Under the pieces are notes generated by a model. It was given only the letters and a program-made list of their open reading frames with translations. It was not told the origin of the DNA and did no database searches. A stretch of DNA of 7,621 bases, from the NCBI GenBank assembly GCA_903970295.1, contig CAJCHQ010000825.1, forward strand, positions 1 through 7,621. Reading direction: 5' to 3'. The translations under genes were made by a program, and so were the position numbers. Below are positions 1 to 6,866 of this stretch, piece by piece; the stretch's first letter is position 1; every line of letters begins with the position of its first letter. The stretch comes from Bryobacterales bacterium. GTDB taxonomy: Bacteria; Cyanobacteriota; Vampirovibrionia; Obscuribacterales; Obscuribacteraceae.

Positions 1-1062
1 CATGCTGTTGTGGCGCCACCAGCCAATTCGACGCCCGTCAATGACAGCGCCGCCGACCAGTCAGGGACCAAACCCGCAGCCTCCGACAAGGACGGGCAGA
101 AGGCGGCAGGCACCCAACCAATGCCTGAAGGCACTTTAAACATAGGGGATTTGAAAATCCCGAAAAAACGAAACGGCATGCTGACCCCGCCGGCGACCTT
201 CCGGGCACTTACAGACCCGTATTCAGATGAAGTCTCAATCAACGCCATTCAGGTGATCAAGATCCTTTCCCTGGAGGACAAACTCAAACAATTGCACAAT
301 TTGCAAGAGCAGGTCAAAGCCCTGAATGGGCAAAAGCCGCCCGTCGAAGTGCGCCAAGATCTGGCTGACTTAAAAATCGATGTGCTGGAAACGATCGAAC
401 AAGCCAGGCTGGAAATCGATTATCTAGTAGCCGAGATCGAAGTCGAGCAGGCGGCGGCGGAAGAAGTCCTGCAAGCTTATACAACCGAAAGAGACAATCG
501 AGTTAATCGTGCCAATCTCAATTCATTCAGAACCAACGGCATTCTTTGGGCAGTGGCTGAAGCCCTCGATATTCCCACCTATAAGCACCCGCGCCTCTCC
601 ATCCCGTCGGGCACGATTGGCATCGCGGCCGGATTGGTGCCTTCGATATTTTCAGCATATGCTGTGCATTCGCTGGGCGGCGGCCATCATGATCGAGCAC
701 CCTATCCGAATATTTTGTGCAAGATCTACGGCTTTCCCACAATTCCTGCAATCAATTATCCTGATATCGTCTGGCGATATTTGAATACCGTTCCTCCAGG
801 CGAAACCACCAAAACTCGACGCGATTTGTTGATTACGCACTGGCTCGAGGATCAAAACATTCACATATTCGATCATGGAGTCTCCAGAAAAGATCTGACT
901 TTGCTGGTGGGCATCGATAATTCGAATGTGACGATCGATTTGATGACAGACAGACTGACCATGGTCAGGGAAATAAAAGCCTTTGCTTTGCAGATGTCTC
1001 GCGCATTGCTCGAAATCAATTTGATCGCGCGGGAAAAGAAACACCTGCCGGGGCAGCAATGA
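1..1062 (+). CDS. Coiled-coil protein of unknown function, 5' end outside window
   Basis: The frame is open to the left edge, so the protein has at least 353 codons. The first possible start inside the window is a GTG at position 10, but no ribosome site can be judged there and the real start may lie outside. Numbering from that GTG, residues 1-55 are Ala/Pro/Asp/Lys-rich and look disordered. Residues 84-160 are charged and helical, with heptad-like Leu/Ile spacing, so probably coiled coil. A conserved-looking block follows, rich in Trp, Pro and Gly (NGILWAVAEALDIPTY at 176-191). Residues 202-220 form a moderately hydrophobic Gly/Ala stretch that could contact a membrane but is marginal as a transmembrane segment. 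The C-terminal part is helical, with several Trp and Arg. I do not recognise a named domain. The stop codon overlaps the next start as ATGA, which indicates co-translation with the DUF1643 gene. Confidence 0.75.
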   Translation, partial: HAVVAPPANSTPVNDSAADQSGTKPAASDKDGQKAAGTQPMPEGTLNIGDLKIPKKRNGMLTPPATFRALTDPYSDEVSINAIQVIKILSLEDKLKQLHNLQEQVKALNGQKPPVEVRQDLADLKIDVLETIEQARLEIDYLVAEIEVEQAAAEEVLQAYTTERDNRVNRANLNSFRTNGILWAVAEALDIPTYKHPRLSIPSGTIGIAAGLVPSIFSAYAVHSLGGGHHDRAPYPNILCKIYGFPTIPAINYPDIVWRYLNTVPPGETTKTRRDLLITHWLEDQNIHIFDHGVSRKDLTLLVGIDNSNVTIDLMTDRLTMVREIKAFALQMSRALLEINLIAREKKHLPGQQ

Positions 1063-1643
1063 TTGATAGTCAGCCCGATATTGAAGCAAAACTTACGTTC
1101 ACCAAATCCAGGGTGATACGGCCTTCGTCGCTGATAGGATCATCGGCCGTTTTCGACCGCACAGGCAAATACCGCTACAGTCTTCACCGTCACTGGTCAA
1201 TAGGCGCCGGCAGCGTCACTTTTATCATGCTCAATCCGAGCACGGCCGACCACGAGCATAACGATCCAACCATTCGTCGCTGTATTGGCTTGGCGCACGC
1301 CTGGGGTTTTAACACGCTCAATGTCGTCAATCTTTTTGCACTCCGAGCGACCGAACCTGCCGAACTTAAAAAAGCTCGATCGCCAGTCGGCGGCCAAAAC
1401 AATTTGCACATCGCAAGCAATGTCGAACATGCTGACCAGATCGTCATCGCCTGGGGCAATCATGGTCAATTTCGAGGCAGGGATAAAGCAGTGCTTGAAC
1501 TTTTATCAGGTTACAATCTACTTTGTCTCGGTAGAAATTTATGCGGACAACCGAAGCATCCATTGTACGTTTCGAGAAACAGTCGATTGATCAGGTTTGA
1601 CGACATTTATAGCGACAAAAATAATCGTGCCGGAAGAAGATAG
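1059..1643 (+). CDS. DUF1643 family protein
   Basis: This 194-residue protein shows the DUF1643 signatures in order: LNPSTAD at 58-64, NDPTIRRC at 68-75, VVNLFALRAT at 89-98, the AWGNHG block at 131-136, and the closing HPLY at 167-170. The family is small, cytoplasmic and of unknown biochemical role, so no reaction is assigned. Length fits the family, which normally ends soon after HPLY; the last 15 or so residues here (Asp/Lys/Arg-rich) look like non-conserved tail. The ATG overlaps the upstream stop as ATGA and has only a weak GGGG-type purine stretch before it, so translation probably depends on coupling. Its 3' end overlaps the Sel1-repeat frame by 47 bases, which is unusually long for a simple coupled pair. 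The family call rests on several motifs and is strong; function is not known. Confidence 0.9.
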   Translation: MIDSQPDIEAKLTFTKSRVIRPSSLIGSSAVFDRTGKYRYSLHRHWSIGAGSVTFIMLNPSTADHEHNDPTIRRCIGLAHAWGFNTLNVVNLFALRATEPAELKKARSPVGGQNNLHIASNVEHADQIVIAWGNHGQFRGRDKAVLELLSGYNLLCLGRNLCGQPKHPLYVSRNSRLIRFDDIYSDKNNRAGRR

Positions 1644-3030
1644 TTTTGCCATCGGATGGCTAGAAGCGGCTGCGGCAAAGGGCATTCCTGACGCGCAGGT
1701 TAAACTCGCACAAATTTACTTGAATGGAGAGGGCGTTTACAGCGATATCGATCGTGCCTTCGAACTGTTTCTCAGCGCCGCACAAAAAGGGTCAGCTGAA
1801 GCCGATTTCCATTTGGGTGAAATGCATCGGCTGGGAATCGCTACGAATATAGATTTAGACAAAGCTTTTGTCTTCTATAAAGACGCAGCGGGGAAGAAAA
1901 ATGGTGCGGCTGATTTGGCTCTGGGACGTATGTATTTGGACGGTTTGGGCGTGCCGCAACGCTTCGATCTGGCGCTCCAACATTTCGAAGCGGCGGCTGC
2001 ACTGGGCATTGCGGAAGCGAAAACGGCTATGGCCAGGCTTTTAGAAATTGGTAAAGCGATCGAAGCCGATCCTCAGCGTGCCGCAAAGTTATATGCAGAG
2101 GCAGCTGCACAAGGAGACGCGGAAGCTCAGGTCCGCCTGGCAGTTCTTTATGATGCCGGCGTTGTCGTACCGCATAATTCCCAGCAAGCTTTAGCACTTT
2201 TACGAAAGTCGGCCAAGCAAGCCAATGTCGAAGCCCAATTTAGACTGGCTCGCAAGTATCTAGAAGGTGTGGATATCACTCGCGAGACCCAGAAAGGGCT
2301 CGAATTGATGGAGAAAGCCTCGATTGCAGGCTATCCTCCGGCGCAATTCGAGATGGGCATTATTTACCTCGAGGGTGTGTTGGTAAAAGCCAGCATGCAG
2401 AGGGCAGTGCAATGCATCTACGCCTCCGGCCAAGGCGGTTACGCCGAAGCACAAGTGCAGCTAGCTTCAATGCTGGCTGCCGGTGACGTGGTCAAGCAAA
2501 ACCTCGAGCAAGCTTTGCAGTGGGCGCATCTTGCTGCGGATCAAGATGATCCGGCGGCAATGTACTTGATTGGTGACTTGCTCATGGATAAGAGAAACAA
2601 CTCGAGCAACCCGCGCGAAGCTTTCGGCTATTATCTGGCTGCAGCGGAGCAAGGCTACGCAGATGCTTTCGTTAAAGTCGCCAATATGTATCGCGAAGGA
2701 GCTGTGGTACCACAAGATATGGCGCAAGCGTTGCAATTATACGAAAAGGCTGCGGCACTGAATGTAGTGGCAGCACAATATCAGCTCGGATTGATGTATA
2801 AATGCGGCGACGGCACCCAAGCGAATCAAATCGAAGCTTTTAAATGGTTAAGTCTTGCTGGACGTGGCAGTGACGAGTTATCGGCTCATATCAGAGTGCA
2901 AAGAGACCAGTTAGCCAAAAAGATGAGCAAAGAGGATTTGGCGACAGCACAGAAGTTAGCCTCCACCTGGTGGGAAGAACACCGCCCTCAATGGATTCCG
3001 TCAACGAGCGCCGCACTGACAGACAAATAG
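1597..3030 (+). CDS. Sel1-repeat (SLR/TPR-like) protein, 11 repeats
   Basis: From the earliest start this is 477 residues. Residues 17-412 divide into eleven consecutive 36-residue Sel1-like repeats without a single insertion or deletion, each with the AxxxxxxAAxxG..xAqxxLgxxYxxG pattern of two antiparallel helices. Residues 413-477 form the usual closing helix (EAFKWLSLAG) and a capping segment with LAKKM and ATAQKLA, typical of Sel1 protein ends. Such solenoids act as protein-interaction scaffolds; the partner is unknown. No signal peptide is visible, so the product as annotated is cytoplasmic, which is notable because many Sel1 proteins are exported. The start is poor: an in-frame TGA lies at 1588-1590, and the only candidates before the repeats are TTG 1597 and GTG 1627, neither with a Shine-Dalgarno sequence. 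Translation may be coupled to DUF1643, or the true N-terminus may come from the DUF1643 frame through a +1 shift. Confidence 0.85.
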   Translation: MTTFIATKIIVPEEDSFAIGWLEAAAAKGIPDAQVKLAQIYLNGEGVYSDIDRAFELFLSAAQKGSAEADFHLGEMHRLGIATNIDLDKAFVFYKDAAGKKNGAADLALGRMYLDGLGVPQRFDLALQHFEAAAALGIAEAKTAMARLLEIGKAIEADPQRAAKLYAEAAAQGDAEAQVRLAVLYDAGVVVPHNSQQALALLRKSAKQANVEAQFRLARKYLEGVDITRETQKGLELMEKASIAGYPPAQFEMGIIYLEGVLVKASMQRAVQCIYASGQGGYAEAQVQLASMLAAGDVVKQNLEQALQWAHLAADQDDPAAMYLIGDLLMDKRNNSSNPREAFGYYLAAAEQGYADAFVKVANMYREGAVVPQDMAQALQLYEKAAALNVVAAQYQLGLMYKCGDGTQANQIEAFKWLSLAGRGSDELSAHIRVQRDQLAKKMSKEDLATAQKLASTWWEEHRPQWIPSTSAALTDK

Positions 3031-3062
3031 TCGGTCTGCCCAGATCCTTTAGGAAATGTCGC

Positions 3063-3074
3063 GATTCGTGAATC
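3063..3074. promoter_or_regulatory. Small palindrome at the -35 region, possible operator
   Basis: GATTC-GT-GAATC is a 5-base perfect inverted repeat with a 2-base centre, in the 99-base gap between the Sel1 and lipoprotein genes. It covers the place where a -35 element would sit relative to the TATATT at 3092. This position would suit a repressor site, but five-base arms are short and may be chance. Confidence 0.25.
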
Positions 3075-3088
3075 TCGGCCCTGGCTGA

Positions 3089-3097
3089 TGTTATATT
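3089..3097 (+). promoter_or_regulatory. Extended -10 promoter candidate for the lipoprotein operon
   Basis: TGTTATATT fits the extended -10 form TGnTATAAT with one mismatch. At a 17-base spacing the -35 hexamer would be TGAATC, a poor match, as is common when an extended -10 is present. Transcription would begin near 3104, about 26 bases ahead of the lipoprotein ATG at 3130. It is the only promoter-like element seen in the 3031-3129 gap. Confidence 0.4.
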
Positions 3098-3120
3098 GCG
3101 ATTACGTGTGCCCATGGGCT

Positions 3121-3125
3121 GGAGG
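3121..3125 (+). promoter_or_regulatory. Ribosome binding site fixing the lipoprotein start
   Basis: GGAGG lies four bases before the ATG at 3130. It decides the start over the in-frame ATG at 3088, which has no such site and would place fourteen non-signal residues ahead of the lipoprotein signal peptide. Confidence 0.85.
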
Positions 3126-3129
3126 AAAT

Positions 3130-4011
3130 ATGTCTAAAGGATGGCAAGCAGGAGCAATTACAGCCGTGACGGCGCTGAGCATTATCCTGGGGGGCTGTTC
3201 TAGCCAGAGCAGTCGGGTCGAACATTACGTTTCACCTCAAGCTCAGGTGGAAGGAGAGAACCAGAAAATCAACCTGGAAGAGGTGCAGAAAGCTTTCTGG
3301 GACTCCAAAAACAAAGACACAAAAGATTTCAATGTGTGGATGAGCGCTTTCGAAAAGCGAGTCAACGAAATTTACGATGGCAAAGAAGTGGTCTCGGTTG
3401 ACGCAACACGCAAAGAAGGCAAGCTAGTCGTGATCGGCTATATCGATACAAAGAAACAGCCAGGCTTTGTCAACGGCGACGAAAAATTATTCACGATCGA
3501 GCAAACTGGTGACGCGGTAAACAACGACATTCCCTATCGCGTCAGTGGCTATGACAATCGCCCCTACTATGAAGGGCATCACAGCATCTTGGATAATCCG
3601 TTTTTCCAAATGGTTCTTTTTTCACAGCTGATGGGCGGCGGCTGGGGCGGACGTTATTACACTCCCTATGATCGCATCGGCATGCTGGGCGGTTATCGCA
3701 CCACCTACCGAGCGACACCGCAATACACGGCTCAGCAAGCAAGCAATCAAGGCTTCTTCTCGCGATTCAAGCAGAATTCTGCCGGCGGTCTGCAAAGCTC
3801 CAAAACATTTGGTGGCGGAGAATTTTCGTCATCCGGACAAACCGCTAAGCGAAGTTGGTTCGGTGGCACCAGTTCTCCATCCGGCAGTTCCACGACAACA
3901 TCGACTTCTTCTTCATCAAGCTGGGGTGGCAGACGCTCTTCCGGGTCGGGATTGTTTGGCGGCGGTATGCGTTCAGCCGGTCGCGGTTGGGGTGGAATGA
4001 GAAGGAGATAG
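3130..4011 (+). CDS. Lipoprotein with Gly/Ser/Trp/Arg-rich tail, unknown function
   Basis: The protein has 293 residues from the ATG at 3130. The N-terminus has a Lys, a hydrophobic core and the lipobox LGGC, with the lipidated Cys at 23. Ser follows at +2, so by the usual Lol rule an outer-membrane location is more likely than inner-membrane retention. Residues 45-140 look like a folded domain with alternating charged and beta-like segments. Residues 141-195 are rich in Tyr, Gly and Trp (MGGGWGGRYYTPYDR at 168-182). From about 216 to the end the chain is low complexity: Gly, Ser, Thr, Trp and Arg, with a run of Ser/Thr at 253-264 and a basic end, GRGWGGMRRR. The layout resembles other bacterial lipoproteins with Ser/Gly/Arg tails, such as the YgiB/DUF1190 type, but only in composition, and I do not assign it there. 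It is the first gene of a tight group: its stop is 4 bases from the next ATG. Confidence 0.85.
   Translation: MSKGWQAGAITAVTALSIILGGCSSQSSRVEHYVSPQAQVEGENQKINLEEVQKAFWDSKNKDTKDFNVWMSAFEKRVNEIYDGKEVVSVDATRKEGKLVVIGYIDTKKQPGFVNGDEKLFTIEQTGDAVNNDIPYRVSGYDNRPYYEGHHSILDNPFFQMVLFSQLMGGGWGGRYYTPYDRIGMLGGYRTTYRATPQYTAQQASNQGFFSRFKQNSAGGLQSSKTFGGGEFSSSGQTAKRSWFGGTSSPSGSSTTTSTSSSSSWGGRRSSGSGLFGGGMRSAGRGWGGMRRR
4002..4007 (+). promoter_or_regulatory. Ribosome binding site of the 322-residue protein
   Basis: AAGGAG sits within the last codons of the lipoprotein gene, eight bases ahead of the ATG at 4016. It supports that start and shows that the second gene is translated from its own site within the same message. 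Confidence 0.85.
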
Positions 4012-4015
4012 TTCG

Positions 4016-4984
4016 ATGCAGTATTTGATCAAGCTTTCCGATGCAGCAGCCCAACACATGGCACTGCTCACAGTGAGCGAAGTCGAAGCGAATTGCCCGG
4101 CGATTGACTTCGTGTTTGATGTCGTCGGCGCTGATGATTTACAACAATTGGTGAAAGCAAACATTCTCTCGGCCGGACAGATTGACGATTTGAAGGCACT
4201 GCAAAAAATCATCTTCGCTCATGACGATCAAGGTGCTTTAATCCGTGACGACGTCACATTCACCGCCAACGGCAGCGCCCTTGACCCGGACGCGACTATG
4301 GGTTCGAGCTTTGTTGCGGCTGAACGAGATGGCATCAAATACATGCGCTGCGACCTCGTAGTGGCTACACCGAATATGGTGCCGGTAAAACAATCCGGGG
4401 TACCGATCACTCCGACAGACAAAAGCGGAAACGCCGGCGATATTATGAAAGACTTTGCTTTCATCATGTGCGTGCATCAAATTGCAATCGGCTACCAGTT
4501 GGATGTGACCAAAGAACTGGCCGAACTAGCCGATTTGATCCCAGAACTAGAAAAAAAAGGATTGATCGACATCGACGTACAAAAAGCATCCTATAAACTC
4601 ACTGCTGCAGGAAAAGCTCTGCACGATCGCTACATAGCAGAAGCCCAAGATCTGATCAAAAGATTCGATGTTTTTGCCGACGCGGATCTCGATAGTGCGG
4701 GAACCGCCAGATTTGACACCGGTCTGGGCAAAGATCTGCGCGTCGCGGCTTATGAGTATGCTGGAGTCGATCCATTCCGGGCAAGATTTTTGCTAGGCAT
4801 TAATGACGGAGAATGGGACCAATTGAGTAATTGGTACGAGGTGATCTACGACGAAAATTGGTATGCCAATATTTTCTCGCCAATCGAGAGAGCAACTGGG
4901 CTGGATGATATCGGACGCGACAAAATGCGCAGCATCATCGAGCAAGGCAACACTGTTGTCCGAAGCGAGCAGACCAGATATTAA
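4016..4984 (+). CDS. Unrecognised 322-residue cytoplasmic protein, winged-helix-like middle
   Basis: This protein has no signal peptide or transmembrane segment and is acidic overall. Residues 1-150 look like an alpha/beta domain, including a VPVKQSGVPITP stretch at 122-133. Residues 163-210 (KELAELADLIPELEKKGLI, then YKLTAAGKALHDRY) have the look of a winged-helix segment: a helix, a GLI turn, a short hairpin, then the T..G...L motif common to winged helices. That reading is inference from pattern, and no recognition helix can be identified with confidence. Residues 232-305 form a separate Trp/Tyr-rich region (NDGEWDQLSNWYEVIYDENW at 263-282). I do not recognise the family. It lies between an outer-membrane-type lipoprotein and an exported hydrolase, with gaps of 4 and 12 bases, so a role connected with the envelope or with regulating these genes is possible but undemonstrated. 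Confidence 0.8.
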   Translation: MQYLIKLSDAAAQHMALLTVSEVEANCPAIDFVFDVVGADDLQQLVKANILSAGQIDDLKALQKIIFAHDDQGALIRDDVTFTANGSALDPDATMGSSFVAAERDGIKYMRCDLVVATPNMVPVKQSGVPITPTDKSGNAGDIMKDFAFIMCVHQIAIGYQLDVTKELAELADLIPELEKKGLIDIDVQKASYKLTAAGKALHDRYIAEAQDLIKRFDVFADADLDSAGTARFDTGLGKDLRVAAYEYAGVDPFRARFLLGINDGEWDQLSNWYEVIYDENWYANIFSPIERATGLDDIGRDKMRSIIEQGNTVVRSEQTRY

Positions 4985-4996
4985 GCAGACGTTCGA

Positions 4997-6211
4997 ATGA
5001 CGCATTGGCGATGGAAAAAAGCACTGATGGTCGCTACGTTATTCGGCACCGGCGGCCCTGAGTTGTGGGCAGCAAATGCCGACTTTGGCAAGTCGCCCAC
5101 GACGGAAATGGCGCCGACCAGCGCAACCGCGGTGCCCGTTTCCGCCACAAAAACGAGAGAGCCGGGTCAGTTATCGCGCATCGACGCGCTCGTCAGCGAA
5201 CGCGTACAACAGCTGGGCATTCCTGGATATTGCCTCGGCATTTTGCAGGATGGCAAAGTGGTTTTTCAGAAAGGCTACGGCGTAGCCGATCTGGAAAAAT
5301 CAAAAGAACGTGTTACGCCTGATACCATCTTCGGGTTAGCCTCAATCACAAAAACATTCACAGCGTTGACGTTGCTAAGCCTTGTCGATCAAGGCAAAGT
5401 GAATGTCGATGAAACCATTGACAAATATCTGGATAGCCTGCCAGATAATTGGAAGAAGCTGACAATCAGACAATTGGCGAGCATGTCATCGGGCATACGC
5501 GAAAGTCGCCCCGGCGAAGTCGGCTGGGAGAAAGAAATGAAAATCGTCGAAGAGGCTCCGCTTTTATTCGAGCCCGGCACTATGACAAAGTATTCAAATC
5601 CCAGTTACCGCACACTGGGATCAATCATCGAAAAAGTAACCGGAAAATCATACTTAGAAGCAGTGGTGGAAACAATTTGTACCCCGCTGGGACTGCATGC
5701 GACTGGTACTCAGATCAGTTTAGAAAACGCAGGATTAATCGCCAGTCCATACGTGGCAACCCCAGACGGCGAAATCAAGAAAATAAAATATCGACCTCCC
5801 GACATTGGCTATGCTGCCGGCATGTTGTTCTCAAACGTGAGCGATATGCTGAAATATGGTCAGTCGCTTCTGGACGGCAAATTACTTACTCCCTCGAGCT
5901 ACAAAATTCTCTGGTATGAACGACCAGCTCTAAAGACCGGAGCTCCATGTCCATGGGCTTTCGGCTGGGGCGCAAAGGAGCATGCACCGGCCTACGGCAA
6001 CCAGTATCAACTTGGCATGAATGGCGGCATTCCCGGGATGGCATCGACAATCTTGATCTTTCCACAGTCGAAAACGGTAATCGTGGCAATGAGCAATTTG
6101 CGCGAACCACCAGTCTATGAGATTGTCAAACAGGCAGCCAAAATCTATTTCGGCGCTGATGTAGCGGCACAAGACGAAATGTCACCAGGCACCACTAACG
6201 GTGCTGAGTGA
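4997..6211 (+). CDS. Exported class C beta-lactamase-family serine hydrolase
   Basis: The 404-residue protein starts with a basic n-region (HWRWKK), a short hydrophobic core and a likely signal-peptidase site after ANA at 26-28, so it is exported. The linker to about residue 58 is Thr/Ala/Pro-rich. The serine hydrolase domain runs from about 60 to 385. It has the SxxK motif SITK at 116-119 (nucleophile Ser116, Lys119) and the second motif YSN at 199-201. The third motif region reads GMNGGIPGM at 340-348, where relatives usually have GHxGGxPGF, so the expected His (Lys in true AmpC KTG) is Met341. The family includes AmpC, DD-peptidases, esterases and peptide hydrolases. The lack of KTG makes an antibiotic-resistance role unsupported; an esterase or cell-wall peptidase activity is more plausible. 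It is the third gene of the lipoprotein operon, 12 bases after the previous stop, with no clear Shine-Dalgarno sequence of its own. Confidence 0.92.
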   Translation: MTHWRWKKALMVATLFGTGGPELWAANADFGKSPTTEMAPTSATAVPVSATKTREPGQLSRIDALVSERVQQLGIPGYCLGILQDGKVVFQKGYGVADLEKSKERVTPDTIFGLASITKTFTALTLLSLVDQGKVNVDETIDKYLDSLPDNWKKLTIRQLASMSSGIRESRPGEVGWEKEMKIVEEAPLLFEPGTMTKYSNPSYRTLGSIIEKVTGKSYLEAVVETICTPLGLHATGTQISLENAGLIASPYVATPDGEIKKIKYRPPDIGYAAGMLFSNVSDMLKYGQSLLDGKLLTPSSYKILWYERPALKTGAPCPWAFGWGAKEHAPAYGNQYQLGMNGGIPGMASTILIFPQSKTVIVAMSNLREPPVYEIVKQAAKIYFGADVAAQDEMSPGTTNGAE

Positions 6212-6286
6212 TCGTGAGATGGTACACTTGGAAAGGTCGTTGACCGCTCGTGCCGCGCTAGCGGAAGCTCGCATCAAAAAGCGAAT
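6212..6286. other. Short convergent intergenic gap with weak inverted repeats
   Basis: The plus-strand hydrolase gene and the minus-strand acidic-protein gene face each other across 75 bases, so terminators are expected here. Only weak repeats are seen: GGTC-GTT-GACC at 6235-6245 and CCGC-GCTA-GCGG at 6253-6264. Each has a four-base stem and no T-tract follows either. They may form a poor bidirectional terminator, or termination may be Rho-dependent. Confidence 0.3.
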
Positions 6287-6736
6287 TCACCCGTGTATAA
6301 CCGCTACAGCGGAGCCGGTTTCAACGGCTTCCATGGTGACCGAGCGCAAAGCTTGAAAAACTTCCGAATGCGTTTCGCAACTCTCGATAATGTCGACGTC
6401 GTCTTCAAGAATGCCGTCAAGGATATTGAAAGTTCGTTGCACGTCTCCCGGGCTGAAATAACCAAAAAATGGACACTCGCTGTTTCTTCCAAGAACATCG
6501 AAAGGAGAATTATTCATGGCGCAAATCGATAGAAATTGCTCTTTGCCAAAATGCTCGTCAAGTGTTTCGACCGCGTCAACAAAGTCATCAAGGGTCATTT
6601 CAACAGATGTGTGAAGGATGCCTTCTGACTCTACTGCTCCGACCAAAACATTGTACTTTTCCTCATCGGATAAAGTATCCAGCTCAGTGGGAAGGGCATC
6701 CTCGTCGACTATATATAAAAGAAATGATTCAGTCAT
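6287..6736 (-). CDS. Small acidic cytoplasmic protein, possibly DUF1877/DUF7691-like
   Basis: From the ATG at 6736 the product is 149 residues. That start is preferred because GGAG lies four bases ahead of it; a TTG at 6784 would add sixteen residues but has no ribosome site. The chain is strongly acidic, with no signal peptide or membrane segment. Residues 48-62 and 96-119 look helical. The end of the protein, a FFGYFSPGDVQ turn at 90-100 followed by helices with FQALRSVTMEAVETG at 127-141 and a short hydrophobic strand AVAVI, resembles the closing part of small DUF1877- or DUF7691-type proteins (a loop, a helix beginning xxEEV, then an Ala-rich helix ending in G and a strand). This likeness is by eye and weak. 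Codon use and amino-acid order look natural, and the plus-strand frames opposite are shadows. Function is unknown; it is transcribed towards the hydrolase gene. Confidence 0.72.
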   Translation of the reverse strand: MTESFLLYIVDEDALPTELDTLSDEEKYNVLVGAVESEGILHTSVEMTLDDFVDAVETLDEHFGKEQFLSICAMNNSPFDVLGRNSECPFFGYFSPGDVQRTFNILDGILEDDVDIIESCETHSEVFQALRSVTMEAVETGSAVAVIHG

Positions 6737-6828
6737 TGCTCTCCAGATCGCATCATTGGCGCAGACCACCTCACGGCATTTCAATCTGCCGACGGTCTAG
6801 GCGACACCTTAGCCTTGATCCCGTAGCC

Positions 6829-6856
6829 AGCATAAACAAAGATATCCGCTTGACAA
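6829..6856 (-). promoter_or_regulatory. Promoter candidate for the small acidic protein
   Basis: Read on the minus strand, TTGTCA (6856-6851) and TATGCT (6834-6829) are separated by 16 bases, each with modest departures from TTGACA and TATAAT. Transcription would start near 6822, leaving an untranslated leader of about 85 bases before the ATG at 6736. Confidence 0.4.
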
Positions 6857-6866
6857 AAAACATTCA

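Noticed and set aside
652..1089. Minus-strand 145-codon frame opposite the first gene
   Set aside because: Composition is Cys/His/Gln-rich and unlike a protein; the plus-strand coiled-coil gene explains the region and is coupled to its neighbour.
3088..3129. Earlier ATG start for the lipoprotein at 3088
   Set aside because: It would add fourteen residues with acidic and aromatic character before the signal peptide and lacks a ribosome site, whereas GGAGG precedes the ATG at 3130 directly.
5449..5919. Plus-strand 156-codon frame inside the hydrolase gene
   Set aside because: It is an Arg/Asn-rich shadow of the hydrolase frame, which has all family motifs over the same bases.
4997..6211. Annotation of the serine hydrolase as an AmpC resistance enzyme
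   Set aside because: The KTG motif of true class C beta-lactamases is absent and the operon context is not that of a resistance gene, so only the broad family is claimed.
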